Positions 27,632 to 35,449 are shown, counted from the first letter of the stretch. The stretch is DNA of 64,000 nucleotides from Pseudovibrio sp. Tun.PSC04-5.I4 (GCF_900104145.1 NZ_FNLB01000006.1:2616501-2680500), one strand, 5' to 3'. The notes: generated by a model from the sequence alone, not told the origin. Program-made: numbers and translations.

Positions 27632-28207
27632 ATGTTCGCAGTCATCAAAACAGGCGGTAAACAGTACACTGTTGCTGCTGACGATCTCTTGAAGATCGAA
27701 AAAGTTTCCGTTGAAGCCGGTGAAACCATTACTTTTGACGAAGTTCTTATGGTTGGTTCAGATGCTGAAACCACCATCGGCGCACCAATGATTGAAGGCG
27801 CATCTGTTGTAGCTGAAGTTGTTGAGCAGGGTCGTAATCGCAAGATCATCATCTTCAAAAAGCGTCGTCGTCAGAACTCCCGTCGTCGTAACGGTCATCG
27901 TCAGGCTTTCACTACCGTGAAAATCACTGACATTTTGACCGGTGGCGCTAAGCCTGCTGAAAAAGCTGCTGCTCCTAAGAAAGCAGAAGCTGCACCAGCA
28001 GTTGAAGGCTCCGACGATCTTAAAACATTGCAGGGTCTTGGCCCAGCAATTGAGAAAAAGCTGAATGCCGCGGGTATCTCTACCTTCGCGCAGATCGCAG
28101 CTCTTTCCGCTGAAGATATCGCCCGCGTTGAAGACGAAACAGGCACTAAAGGCCGCTTCGAACGTGATAACTGGGTTGCTCAGGCTAAGGAACTCGCAGC
28201 GAAGTAA
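27632..28207 (+). CDS. rplU: Ribosomal protein L21 with C-terminal HhH extension
   Basis: A 191-aa large-subunit protein. MFAVIKTGGKQYTVAADD through FKKRRRQNSRRRNGHRQ is ordinary L21 (about 100 residues). A lysine- and alanine-rich linker then leads to a second domain of about 60 residues, LKTLQGLGPAIEKKLNAAGI, with a helix-hairpin-helix pattern. Many alphaproteobacterial L21 proteins carry such a tail; its job is not known to me. The ATG at 27632 is preferred over that at 27626 because AGAAGGA lies 8 bases from it. rpmA follows in the same transcript. Confidence 0.95.
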   Translation: MFAVIKTGGKQYTVAADDLLKIEKVSVEAGETITFDEVLMVGSDAETTIGAPMIEGASVVAEVVEQGRNRKIIIFKKRRRQNSRRRNGHRQAFTTVKITDILTGGAKPAEKAAAPKKAEAAPAVEGSDDLKTLQGLGPAIEKKLNAAGISTFAQIAALSAEDIARVEDETGTKGRFERDNWVAQAKELAAK

Positions 28208-28253
28208 TTCGCAAGCGATCTTATCCTAGACAGATTAAACGGAGACCTTCGTT

Positions 28254-28523
28254 ATGGCTCATAAAAAAGCTGGCGGTTCATCCCGCAACGGTCGCGACTC
28301 AGCTGGTCGTCGCCTTGGTATCAAGAAATTCGGCGGCGAAGCTGTAATTCCTGGCAACATTATTGCACGTCAACGTGGCACTAAGTGGCACCCTGGCGCA
28401 GGCGTGGGCATTGGTAAAGATCACACCATCTTTGCGACTGTCGAAGGCAAAGTATTGTTCCAAGAAAAACGCAATGGCCGAACGTTTATTAATGTGATGC
28501 CAGTGGCGCTAGCCGCAGAGTAA
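28254..28523 (+). CDS. rpmA: Ribosomal protein L27
   Basis: An 89-aa protein beginning MAHKKAGGSSRNGRDSAGRR, the usual Gram-negative L27 start whose N-terminal tail reaches toward the peptidyl transferase centre. There is no Firmicutes-type cleavable leader. GGCNIIARQRGTKWHPG-like sequence is present as GNIIARQRGTKWHPG. It is followed by two stem-loops, the second a true terminator, which separate it from the acetyltransferase array. Confidence 0.98.
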   Translation: MAHKKAGGSSRNGRDSAGRRLGIKKFGGEAVIPGNIIARQRGTKWHPGAGVGIGKDHTIFATVEGKVLFQEKRNGRTFINVMPVALAAE

Positions 28524-28538
28524 AGCTGACGTGATAAT

Positions 28539-28577
28539 CCAAATCGTCGGCGTCTCATTTGACCCCGACGGATTTGG
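28539..28577 (+). other. Stem-loop after rpmA without T-run
   Basis: CCAAATC-GTCGG pairs with CCGAC-GATTTGG, one bulged G, over a 14-base loop. No T-run follows, so it may stabilise the rplU-rpmA mRNA end; a real terminator comes 33 bases later. Confidence 0.5.
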
Positions 28578-28609
28578 AAAAATCCGGTTCAGATCGAAAG
28601 ATCAGAAAA

Positions 28610-28642
28610 GGGGAGATGGGATGCCATCTTCCCTTTTTCTTT
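28610..28642 (+). terminator. Rho-independent terminator of rplU-rpmA
   Basis: GGGGAGATGG pairs with CCATCTTCCC (ten pairs, one G-U) over a GATG loop, followed by TTTTTCTTT. It cuts the ribosomal operon off from the downstream acetyltransferase genes. Confidence 0.85.
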
Positions 28643-28678
28643 GCCCAGTGGGATGGGCAGTTTATCGGAGTTAAGAAC

Positions 28679-29287
28679 ATGGTAGTTGAATACGAAGAAA
28701 TCCCAGAGGAAAGCAGTTGCGTTGCGGCCGGGTCGCCGCAGGACACAGCGCGTCTTGTTATCGACCGAGCGCGCAAAGATGATTTGGCTGACATCCTGTT
28801 TTTGGCCAACAACCGTCGGATCGCTGAAAAGTTGACAAACATGTTGCACCCGTTCACGTATGAAGACGCTAAAGCGCTCGTGAAACGCAGTGAAGTGCAA
28901 CTGCAGAGTCAGGCGACATTCGCGATCCGTATGAAAAACACAGGCCGTTTTATTGGCGCGATCGGTTTCAATCCGCTTGCTGAGGACTTTGGTGCTGTGC
29001 ACCTTGGTTACTGGGTTGGCGAACCATTCTGGAACCAAGGATATGCGACTGAAGCGGTCAAATCTGTCATGGAATTCGCGTTTGCTGATGCTGGCATTAG
29101 AGTGCTCTCCGCCTCTTGCCGCGTGAGCAATCCTGCCTCGCACCGTATTTTGACCAAATGCGGCTTTAAGCAGGACGGAACGACAAAGCTGCACTCACTT
29201 GGTGCTAAAGCCTTAGTGAATGCAACGCGCTTTGCACTGACCCGTACCCAATGGATCGCGAATACGCGATGGGGTTCAGCAGGTTAA
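28679..29287 (+). CDS. GNAT acetyltransferase, RimJ/RimL type (array copy 1)
   Basis: A 202-aa N-acetyltransferase. The body has RLVIDRARKDDLADILFL at the N-terminus, LGYWVGEPFWNQGYATEA as the acetyl-CoA binding motif A, and SNPASHRILTKCGFKQDG as the C-terminal motif. The ATG at 28679 follows a CGGAG site; a frame from 28559 would begin inside the rpmA terminator. It is the most ordinary copy, since one such gene after rpmA is common in Rhizobiales, and may be the founder of the array. Acceptor substrate unknown. Confidence 0.85.
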   Translation: MVVEYEEIPEESSCVAAGSPQDTARLVIDRARKDDLADILFLANNRRIAEKLTNMLHPFTYEDAKALVKRSEVQLQSQATFAIRMKNTGRFIGAIGFNPLAEDFGAVHLGYWVGEPFWNQGYATEAVKSVMEFAFADAGIRVLSASCRVSNPASHRILTKCGFKQDGTTKLHSLGAKALVNATRFALTRTQWIANTRWGSAG

Positions 29288-29524
29288 GTGATGCCTTGGA
29301 TAAGCGGGCTGCACCTGACCGCAGCCTGCCCAATGGCATAGTGCTTGTCGTTTGCCCTTGCGGGCAGATCTTCAAACCTAAGCTGGTTTTCTTTTCTATT
29401 GCGCTTTTTTGCTTTGTTCGAAGCAATATCCAAAGGAGCTGAAAAGAACCCGTGCTTTGCCATCACTTACCTTCATTTCTTAAACAATAGAGATATATGA
29501 CATTGATTTATAAGGCCAATTGCG

Positions 29525-30115
29525 ATGTTCACTACAACTATAGATACGTTAAGGCTGGAGCTGCGCCCATTCCAATCTGACGACCTTGACCAATTCTGGA
29601 AGATTGGGCCTTCCAATTATGAAATTGCTTGCTGGCTTACCGGACTGACCTGGCCACCTCTTTTTGAGGAGGCAAAAGAGTTCATAGACAGTGCGCGTGC
29701 TGCAAACCAAAATACGGACTCCTACCCCTTTGCAATTGACTGCAACGGGCAACTGATTGGTTGTATTGAAGTCCAAAAAGCCGGTGATCTCAAAGAGTTC
29801 CCCGAGTTGCCAACCATTGGCTACTGGCTGAGTTCAGCTGCGCAAGGTCATGGTTATATGCAGGAAGCTTGTGTGGCTGCGTTGCATTGGGGCTTTGCAC
29901 GTGATGCTTGCAACATCTTTGCTGTTCGGGTGTTTGCCAATAACTTTCCGTCACAACGGACACTGAAACGCCTCGGCTTTGAGCCTGTCGGCGTTTGTAT
30001 TCGATACTCTAAACCTCTGAAACAAAACGTAGAAAACATCATCATGCACCTTCCGAGAGATCGGTTTGAGGCGTTGCATGGTGATGCGCATGTGATGATG
30101 GGAGCCGCACAATGA
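29525..30115 (+). CDS. GNAT acetyltransferase, RimJ/RimL type (array copy 2)
   Basis: A 196-aa acetyltransferase starting MFTTTIDTLRLELRPFQSDD. Motif A is IGYWLSSAAQGHGYMQEA and the closing motif NFPSQRTLKRLGFEPVG. It is separated from copy 1 by 237 bases without a clear gene, so it may have its own promoter. Its stop overlaps the next start as ATGA, the first link in a translationally coupled chain. Among the copies it is one of the more divergent. Confidence 0.85.
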   Translation: MFTTTIDTLRLELRPFQSDDLDQFWKIGPSNYEIACWLTGLTWPPLFEEAKEFIDSARAANQNTDSYPFAIDCNGQLIGCIEVQKAGDLKEFPELPTIGYWLSSAAQGHGYMQEACVAALHWGFARDACNIFAVRVFANNFPSQRTLKRLGFEPVGVCIRYSKPLKQNVENIIMHLPRDRFEALHGDAHVMMGAAQ

Positions 30116-30678
30116 CTAGTTTTCCTCGGTTGAGAACTGCCAGCTTGGTATTGCGTGAATGGAAAGAAAGCGACTTACTTGTCGTGTTCAAACACCTGCA
30201 AAATCAGAATGTTACGCGCATGCTCGCGAGCGCTCCCTACCCCTATACTGTTGCGGATGCAGAGGCGTTTCTTAGTCGGTTTATGCCCTTTGACCCATCA
30301 AAAGCCGTGAACTGGGCCATTGAGCTGAATGGAGAGGCTGTTGGCGGCTGCGGTGCTGGTCATTTACAGGAAACGCCCGAAGTTGGCTTTTGGTTAGCTG
30401 AGAGCCATTGGAAAAAAGGCATTATGTTTGAGGCCCTTAGTGAGATGCTTCGTTACTTCTTGCTGGAGCGGGAGCTTCCGACAATCGCTGCTGATGCCTT
30501 TACAGATAATCCCGGCTCACTGGGCTTATTGCGCAAGGTCGGCTTTGTCAGTCAAGGGTTTAACATGGGCCGAAGCCGTGCGCGCCTTGCTGGTGATTAT
30601 CCGACTGAAGAGTTTGCTATTACCCCACTTGATTTCATCGGCGCCAAGAGCCTTAGAGCGAAGGAGGCCGCACAATGA
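30112..30678 (+). CDS. GNAT acetyltransferase, RimJ/RimL type (array copy 3)
   Basis: A 188-aa copy starting MTSFPRLRTASLVLREWKES. Motif A reads VGFWLAESHWKKGIMFEA, in which lysine and isoleucine replace the usual small residues of the QGxG-like loop, so acetyl-CoA binding could be weaker. The closing motif is DNPGSLGLLRKVGFVSQG. Both ends overlap neighbours by 4 bases (ATGA), so copies 2, 3 and 4 are translationally coupled. Confidence 0.85.
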   Translation: MTSFPRLRTASLVLREWKESDLLVVFKHLQNQNVTRMLASAPYPYTVADAEAFLSRFMPFDPSKAVNWAIELNGEAVGGCGAGHLQETPEVGFWLAESHWKKGIMFEALSEMLRYFLLERELPTIAADAFTDNPGSLGLLRKVGFVSQGFNMGRSRARLAGDYPTEEFAITPLDFIGAKSLRAKEAAQ

Positions 30679-31235
30679 ATTTCCCGCAATTACAAACCAA
30701 CCGGTTGATTTTGCGCGCATTTCTGCCGGATGATTATCAGCGACTCCGCTACCTGTTTTCTGATTTTGATGTGGCCCGGATGACTTCCAGTTTTCCGCAC
30801 CCTTTGACCAATGATAGTGCTCAAAAGTTGATGTCACGGTTCATGTCCAACGACCCCAAAACGAATGTCGTTTGGGCAATTGATAACGGAACCGGGTTTA
30901 TCGGCTCTATTGGTGCTCATGAAATTGGCGAGAGTAGCTCTCTGGGATATGCGCTTGGAAAATACTACTGGGGCCGCGGTTATATGAGTGAAGCGGTGCA
31001 AGCCGTTGTAAACTATCTTAAATTCGAGCGTTGCGTTGAAAACGTAAATGCTTGCGTTTTTTTGGAGAATCCTGCGTCCTTTCGCGTTCTTTTGAAGAAC
31101 GGCTTCACCCCGACCTCATTGTGCAAGCACACCTGTGTTTCCAGAGGGGAAGATGAGATCGACACCCAGAACTTCACACTCGCCCTTACTGAAGCTTCTT
31201 TGCAATCACAAAAGTTGGCTGCGGGGATAAATTAG
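30675..31235 (+). CDS. GNAT acetyltransferase, RimJ/RimL type (array copy 4)
   Basis: A 186-aa copy starting MNFPQLQTNRLILRAFLPDD, the TxRLxLR motif typical of RimJ/RimL relatives. Motif A is LGYALGKYYWGRGYMSEA; the closing motif ENPASFRVLLKNGFTPTS is followed by HTCVSRGEDE, the short arginine-containing element shared by most copies. Only one base lies between its stop and the next start. Confidence 0.86.
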   Translation: MNFPQLQTNRLILRAFLPDDYQRLRYLFSDFDVARMTSSFPHPLTNDSAQKLMSRFMSNDPKTNVVWAIDNGTGFIGSIGAHEIGESSSLGYALGKYYWGRGYMSEAVQAVVNYLKFERCVENVNACVFLENPASFRVLLKNGFTPTSLCKHTCVSRGEDEIDTQNFTLALTEASLQSQKLAAGIN

Positions 31236-31236
31236 G

Positions 31237-31797
31237 ATGTTGTTTCCCGAGCTTAAAACATCGCGCCTGATATTGCGTCAGGCGCGAGACACCGATCTGC
31301 CTCGGTTGGTTGCCTATGCCAACACCTATGAGGTTGCCAGTATGCTCTCTGGCATGCCTCATCCCTTTACCGAGGAAGACGGAAAATTCTTCATCAATCG
31401 AGCCAAGACCAACAAGCCCAAAGATGTGGTCCTCTGGGTGATTGATGATGGTACTGGTCTCGTCGGCACCATCTGGGCTAAGTTTGACGGCCCCAAATGC
31501 TGGACTGGATATTGGCTTGGCAAGCCGCATTGGGGCAACGGCTATATGAGTGAGGCTTTGCAAGCTACGTTGAGCTATGCTTTTGCGCTGCGCGATGTCT
31601 CCCTCTTCTCCGCTGGCGTGTTCAACGACAATCCTGCCTCCTATCGGCTTTTGGAGAAAATGGGTTTTCACAGGGTTGGATTGGAGACCATCTCCTCCAA
31701 AGGGCGTGGTGGCGCAGAGATTCCGCATATCCTTTTGGAACTCCCTAAGGATGCATTTATTGCCGCCACAAAAGTCTTGGAGGGCGCGGATTTATGA
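31237..31797 (+). CDS. GNAT acetyltransferase, RimJ/RimL type (array copy 5)
   Basis: A 186-aa copy starting MLFPELKTSRLILRQARDTD. Motif A is TGYWLGKPHWGNGYMSEA, closing motif DNPASYRLLEKMGFHRVG. It is close in sequence and length to copy 4, fitting recent tandem duplication. Its stop overlaps the start of copy 6 as ATGA. Confidence 0.87.
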   Translation: MLFPELKTSRLILRQARDTDLPRLVAYANTYEVASMLSGMPHPFTEEDGKFFINRAKTNKPKDVVLWVIDDGTGLVGTIWAKFDGPKCWTGYWLGKPHWGNGYMSEALQATLSYAFALRDVSLFSAGVFNDNPASYRLLEKMGFHRVGLETISSKGRGGAEIPHILLELPKDAFIAATKVLEGADL

Positions 31798-32363
31798 AAG
31801 ATCAGAACTCTGAGCTTCCCACATTTCCCGTTCTTCAAAGCAAGCGACTGGTCCTACGCCAATTGAGGCAGGACGATCTAACCTCAGTTTGCGCTTATCT
31901 CGCCAATTTTGAGGTGACTAAAAATCTAAGTACGCAGCCCCACCCCTTCACTGAAGCGGACGGTGTTTCGTATCTGGAGAGCGTGAGAGCTGAAGACCCG
32001 ACCCAGAACATCACTTGGGCCATTGAACATGCTGGTGTTTTTTGCGGAAACTTGAGGGTGAAGAACCTTCAGGGCACTCCACGTGTTGGCTATTGGCTGG
32101 GGCAGGATCATTGGGGCAAGGGCTTTATGAGTGAGGCCGTGTTTGCAGCGCTTTGCTTCCTGTTCGAAGAGCGACTTGTTCCCGTTGTTCAAACGGGTGT
32201 TTTTGAAGGCAATCCGGCCTCTTTACGCGTGTTGGAAAAGCTAGGCTTCACCGTGACAGGAAAATCTACTCACCCCTGCCGGGCCCGAGGTAGAATCCTA
32301 CTGGATGAAACCGAACTAGAGATGGCCACCGCGCGCTTCACTGAAATATCTTCCAAAAACTAA
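31794..32363 (+). CDS. GNAT acetyltransferase, RimJ/RimL type (array copy 6)
   Basis: A 189-aa copy starting MKDQNSELPTFPVLQSKRL, with a slightly longer N-terminus than its neighbours. Motif A is VGYWLGQDHWGKGFMSEA and the closing motif GNPASLRVLEKLGFTVTG. It ends the directly coupled run; 33 bases and a fresh ribosome site separate it from copy 7. Confidence 0.87.
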   Translation: MKDQNSELPTFPVLQSKRLVLRQLRQDDLTSVCAYLANFEVTKNLSTQPHPFTEADGVSYLESVRAEDPTQNITWAIEHAGVFCGNLRVKNLQGTPRVGYWLGQDHWGKGFMSEAVFAALCFLFEERLVPVVQTGVFEGNPASLRVLEKLGFTVTGKSTHPCRARGRILLDETELEMATARFTEISSKN

Positions 32364-32396
32364 CTCACCATTTTAGACAGATAATTGGAGCTATCA

Positions 32397-32945
32397 ATGT
32401 TTCCCGTGCTCAACACAGATCGCCTGACCCTTCGCAAATTGAAAGATGATGATCTGGAGCCAATTTGCGACCACCTCAATAACTTTGAGGTCAGCAAAAT
32501 GCTGAATAATGTGCCATACCCCTACACCAACGCAGATGGTGAGTGGTGGCTAACCCACTGCAAAGAAACGCCTCTTACAGAGGAGATTAACTGGGTCATT
32601 GAGACCGAGCATGGGTTATCGGGCATGATTGGCATTCGCATTGCTGAAGATGGCATTCCCCGCATTGGGTATTGGCTAACGGAAACCTATTGGGGCAAGG
32701 GCTATATGAGCGAGGCTGCGGAAGCCGTGGTCAACTACTGCTTTGAAGTCCTTGGTGCTACCAAAGTGAGTTCCGGTGCCTTTAGCGAGAATTCCGGTTC
32801 GCGCAACGTGTTGGCGAAAAACGGTTTTCAAACCATTGGATCACGGCCAGATAAAAGCCGCGCCCGTGGCGATGAGGAAGTAACGCTCATTGAGGTGGAG
32901 CTTACCCGCGACCTCTGGGAAGCGATGCGGGCCATCACAGTTTAG
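32397..32945 (+). CDS. GNAT acetyltransferase, RimJ/RimL type (array copy 7)
   Basis: A 182-aa copy starting MFPVLNTDRLTLRKLKDDD; the ATG has GGAG 6 bases upstream, and a TTG four codons earlier is not needed. Motif A is IGYWLTETYWGKGYMSEA and the closing motif ENSGSRNVLAKNGFQTIG, then KSRARGDEEV. It resembles the last copy of the array, sharing DGEWW and EEINWVI blocks. Confidence 0.87.
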   Translation: MFPVLNTDRLTLRKLKDDDLEPICDHLNNFEVSKMLNNVPYPYTNADGEWWLTHCKETPLTEEINWVIETEHGLSGMIGIRIAEDGIPRIGYWLTETYWGKGYMSEAAEAVVNYCFEVLGATKVSSGAFSENSGSRNVLAKNGFQTIGSRPDKSRARGDEEVTLIEVELTRDLWEAMRAITV

Positions 32946-32978
32946 ATTTTGAAGTAGAGGCATTTCTCGGAGTTTTTG

Positions 32979-33527
32979 ATGTTTCCGAATTTGAAGACAA
33001 AACGCTTAGTTTTGCGCGAAGTAGAGCAGAGTGATCTCAATTCACTCTGCAAACACATTAACAATTACACTATTGCCAAAATGCTGGCTCATGTACCCTT
33101 CCCCTATACGCAAATGGATGGCCAACGGTGGATCAATTATTGCCTGGAAAGCCCTTTGAGCACTCAAACAGCATGGGTAATCGAGACGGAGGGCGATTTT
33201 ATAGGCGTCATCAGCGCTTTGAAGCTCTCCAACAATGAGCCGTTTCTCGGCTACTGGATTGCAGAAACCTATTGGAATAGAGGTTTTGCGAGTGAAGCAG
33301 CTGCGGAGGTCATCAGGTATTGCTTTGAAACCTTGAGATTAGAGAGACTGCACTCTTCCGCACTATCCGAGAATATTGGTTCGCTCAAAGTCCTCAGAAA
33401 AAATGGATTTATTGACTGGGGTCATGGCGTTGCACACCCGCTTGCACGAAGCCGCGAAGAGCTTGAGAAAACCGAACTGATTTTAACGAGAGAGCAGTGG
33501 GAAGCGACACCTATGCTTTTAACTTAA
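32979..33527 (+). CDS. GNAT acetyltransferase, RimJ/RimL type (array copy 8)
   Basis: A 182-aa copy starting MFPNLKTKRLVLREVEQSD, with TCGGAG 7 bases before the ATG. Motif A is LGYWIAETYWNRGFASEA and the closing motif ENIGSLKVLRKNGFIDWG. It is the last intact copy before the cold-shock gene and the decayed copies. The next 245 bases contain a coding remnant of a further copy. Confidence 0.87.
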   Translation: MFPNLKTKRLVLREVEQSDLNSLCKHINNYTIAKMLAHVPFPYTQMDGQRWINYCLESPLSTQTAWVIETEGDFIGVISALKLSNNEPFLGYWIAETYWNRGFASEAAAEVIRYCFETLRLERLHSSALSENIGSLKVLRKNGFIDWGHGVAHPLARSREELEKTELILTREQWEATPMLLT

Positions 33528-33562
33528 GCCGTTATGTTCACACTCAAATTTTGGAAGAAAGA

Positions 33563-33700
33563 TGCTTCCAGTTCTCAGATCAGAACGGGTTTACAGTGGT
33601 CGACTATGGCACCCATCAAAGCAGCGCTCGCGAGGATGTGGACCCCATGCTGATCAAGCTAGAAATAATGCGGGACGTTAGGCAATTGGGGGTGGTGTTG
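33563..33700 (+). pseudogene. C-terminal remnant of another GNAT copy
   Basis: In one frame this stretch encodes FSDQNGFTVVDYGTHQSSAR followed by EDVDPMLIKLEIMRDVRQ. Its pattern, NGF then a Ser-x-Ala-Arg element, an acidic patch and a final RDxxQ helix, matches the last 40-45 residues of the array copies. The N-terminal two thirds are gone. The enclosing open frame (33497-33763) starts inside copy 8 and has no gene-like beginning, so I treat it as a remnant. Confidence 0.5.
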
Positions 33701-33721
33701 ATCTGGGAATACAAAATCTGG

Positions 33722-33755
33722 ACAAAAAAAAGAGCGCATTGCTGCGCTCTTTTTA
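33722..33755. terminator. Bidirectional terminator 3' of the cold-shock gene
   Basis: GAGCGCA-TTGC-TGCGCTC at 33732-33749 has an A-run on its left and a T-run on its right. It can end the leftward csp mRNA and any rightward transcript from the GNAT genes. Confidence 0.85.
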
Positions 33756-33772
33756 AACTGTAACGGCTCGAA

Positions 33773-33979
33773 TTATACGGTTTCGAGGTTCACAGCGCTT
33801 GCGCGGCCATCACGACCAGTTTCCAGGTCGTAAGTTACGTCCTGGCCATCAGCCAATGTGGAAAGACCGGAGCGCTCTACAGCTGAAATGTGAACGAATA
33901 CATCGTTGCTGCCATCTTCAGGTGCAATAAAACCGAAACCTTTAGTGCCGTTGAACCATTTCACGGTGCCTTTAGCCAT
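33773..33979 (-). CDS. Cold-shock protein (CspA family)
   Basis: A 68-aa single cold-shock domain that binds RNA and single-stranded DNA. RNP1 appears as KGFGFI and RNP2 as VFVHIS, with MAKGTVKWFNGTKGF at the start. AGGAG precedes the ATG. It lies on the opposite strand inside the acetyltransferase array, between copy 8 and the broken copy 9, and has its own leader and terminator. It is therefore a separate unit and not part of the array's transcript. Confidence 0.95.
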   Translation of the reverse strand: MAKGTVKWFNGTKGFGFIAPEDGSNDVFVHISAVERSGLSTLADGQDVTYDLETGRDGRASAVNLETV

Positions 33980-34332
33980 CGTGGTATCTCCTAAGTTAGT
34001 TTGTCGCTGCGGTATGCTGCGACTAATTAGCGTCAGGGCAAAATCGAGTGCTCTGACGCCCTAAAAAGGGAGACAGGGTGTCGATAGTCTTAACGTGAGA
34101 CAGGGAATTCCATATTCTGACACGGAAGTAAAGCCCGCCCTGTCAATTAAGCTTATTAAATTCGAATTTTTTGGGCATAACTCGCTGTTTTTGTTGATTA
34201 GAGCGTTAATAATATTTTTTTGACAACCAGCAGCACTCTTTAGGGGACCATACCAGTCGAAATATATCAGCACCCCTTTCACCCTAGGCATTATTTCAGC
34301 ATGATATTTCACATTAAAGGAATTCTCAGGCT
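33980..34332 (-). promoter_or_regulatory. Long leader and promoter region of the cold-shock gene
   Basis: A 353-base gap with no gene. On the minus-strand mRNA a strong hairpin (GCGTCAGAGC with GCCCTGACGC, + strand 34030-34059) lies about 50-80 bases before the csp start. A smaller one (GTCGC/GCGAC) lies nearer to it. TTGACA on the minus strand at about 34140-34145 could be a -35 box, but I see no convincing -10 at the right distance. Long structured leaders are typical of cold-induced csp mRNAs. Confidence 0.45.
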
Positions 34333-34944
34333 ATGAATAATTTTCCAATTTTGATGTCTAAGCGCTTGCATTTGAGAGCCTACCGCGATAGTGACCGCGC
34401 CAAGCTTTTAGAGTTCCTCTCGGATTTTAATATCTCCAAGATGCTGACGCCTGTCACTTTTCCTTATAGCGAGGAAGACGCGCAGGCGTGGATCGACTTC
34501 AATATATCCGCAGACCCGTCACAGACGGTGAATTGGGTGATTGATGATGGGTCTGGTCTTATTGGCACGGTTGGCGCGAACAATTAAAACGGTTCAGCGA
34601 CATTCGGCTATTGGCTGGGCAAGCCCTTTTAGGGCCAAGGGTATATGAGCGAGGCTGCGGCAACAGCCTTGCACTATCTCTTCCATCAAACTGATCAGCA
34701 GCTTCTTAGGGCCGGTGTATTTAAAGAGAACCCGATTTCCCAACGGATCTTAACAAGGCTTGGTTTTGAGATAGTTGGTGAAGAGTTGAAACAAAGCCGC
34801 GCTCGCGGCAAAGAGCTGATCCCCCACTATCTCCTCGAATTATGTAAGGAGCGCTTTCGCGAAACTGCGAAAGGTGCCCAAAGAACAATAAGAAGAGATG
34901 GCGATGTTTCCGGAGCTGCATTCCGAGCGGTTGATACTACGTGA
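34333..34944 (+). pseudogene. GNAT acetyltransferase copy 9, broken by two in-frame stops
   Basis: The frame reads as a normal array copy, starting MNNFPILMSKRLHLRAYRDS. It meets TAA at 34585-34587 after VGANN, continues NGSATFGYWLGKPF, meets TAG at 34630-34632, then resumes GQGYMSEAAATALHYLF through RILTRLGFEIVG to its end. The second stop falls exactly where all other copies have Trp (W-G/N-x-G in motif A), a single TGG to TAG change. No frameshift is present. The last 41 bases overlap the next copy's start. Confidence 0.85.
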
Positions 34945-35449
34945 TTTTCGTAAGAGCGATTTCGACATTCACAATGAATTTCTGAGTGACTTCGATGTGA
35001 GTAAGATGCTCACCGTGGTTCCGCACCCTTACACTAAGGATGATGGCGAATGGTGGTTTGACCATTGCCTCACCACACCACACAATGAAGAGATCAACTG
35101 GGTTATCGACAACGGCGAAGGTTTGGTCGGTGTCATCGGCATTCGTAATGTATCGACCACCCCGCATCTTGGCTATTGGTTGGCGAAGTCTGCATGGGGC
35201 AAGGGTTATGCGAGTGAAGCAACCAACATGGTTTGCGATTACGTATTTAACCGCCTGAGTGCCTTGGCTATGAATACCGGCCTGTTCACCATCAACCCGA
35301 AATCTTTGAATGTACTTCAGAAGAACGGGTTTGAGGTTACTGGCGAGACCAAGGAAAAGAACCGGGCTCGTGGTGATATCGAGATGGACTATACAACGGT
35401 CACACTCACCAAAGACCGCTGGCAAGCAATGCAGGCCATCGCAGCTTAA
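34904..35449 (+). CDS. GNAT acetyltransferase, RimJ/RimL type (array copy 10)
   Basis: A 181-aa copy starting MFPELHSERLILRDFRKSD. I prefer this ATG over 34898 because AGAAGAG then lies 7 bases upstream and the MFP start matches copies 7 and 8. Motif A is LGYWLAKSAWGKGYASEA and the closing motif INPKSLNVLQKNGFEVTG, then KNRARGDIEM. It starts inside the tail of the broken copy 9. A terminator follows, closing the array before obgE. Confidence 0.86.
   Translation: MFPELHSERLILRDFRKSDFDIHNEFLSDFDVSKMLTVVPHPYTKDDGEWWFDHCLTTPHNEEINWVIDNGEGLVGVIGIRNVSTTPHLGYWLAKSAWGKGYASEATNMVCDYVFNRLSALAMNTGLFTINPKSLNVLQKNGFEVTGETKEKNRARGDIEMDYTTVTLTKDRWQAMQAIAA

Noticed and set aside
33497..33763. 88-codon open frame after GNAT copy 8 as a separate gene
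   Set aside because: It begins inside copy 8 without a ribosome site; only its middle resembles a GNAT C-terminus, so it was recorded as a remnant instead.
28679..35449. The GNAT array as a CRISPR-like or satellite repeat
   Set aside because: The repeat unit is a full coding sequence of about 560 bases with divergent DNA; no short direct repeats or spacers are present anywhere in the window.
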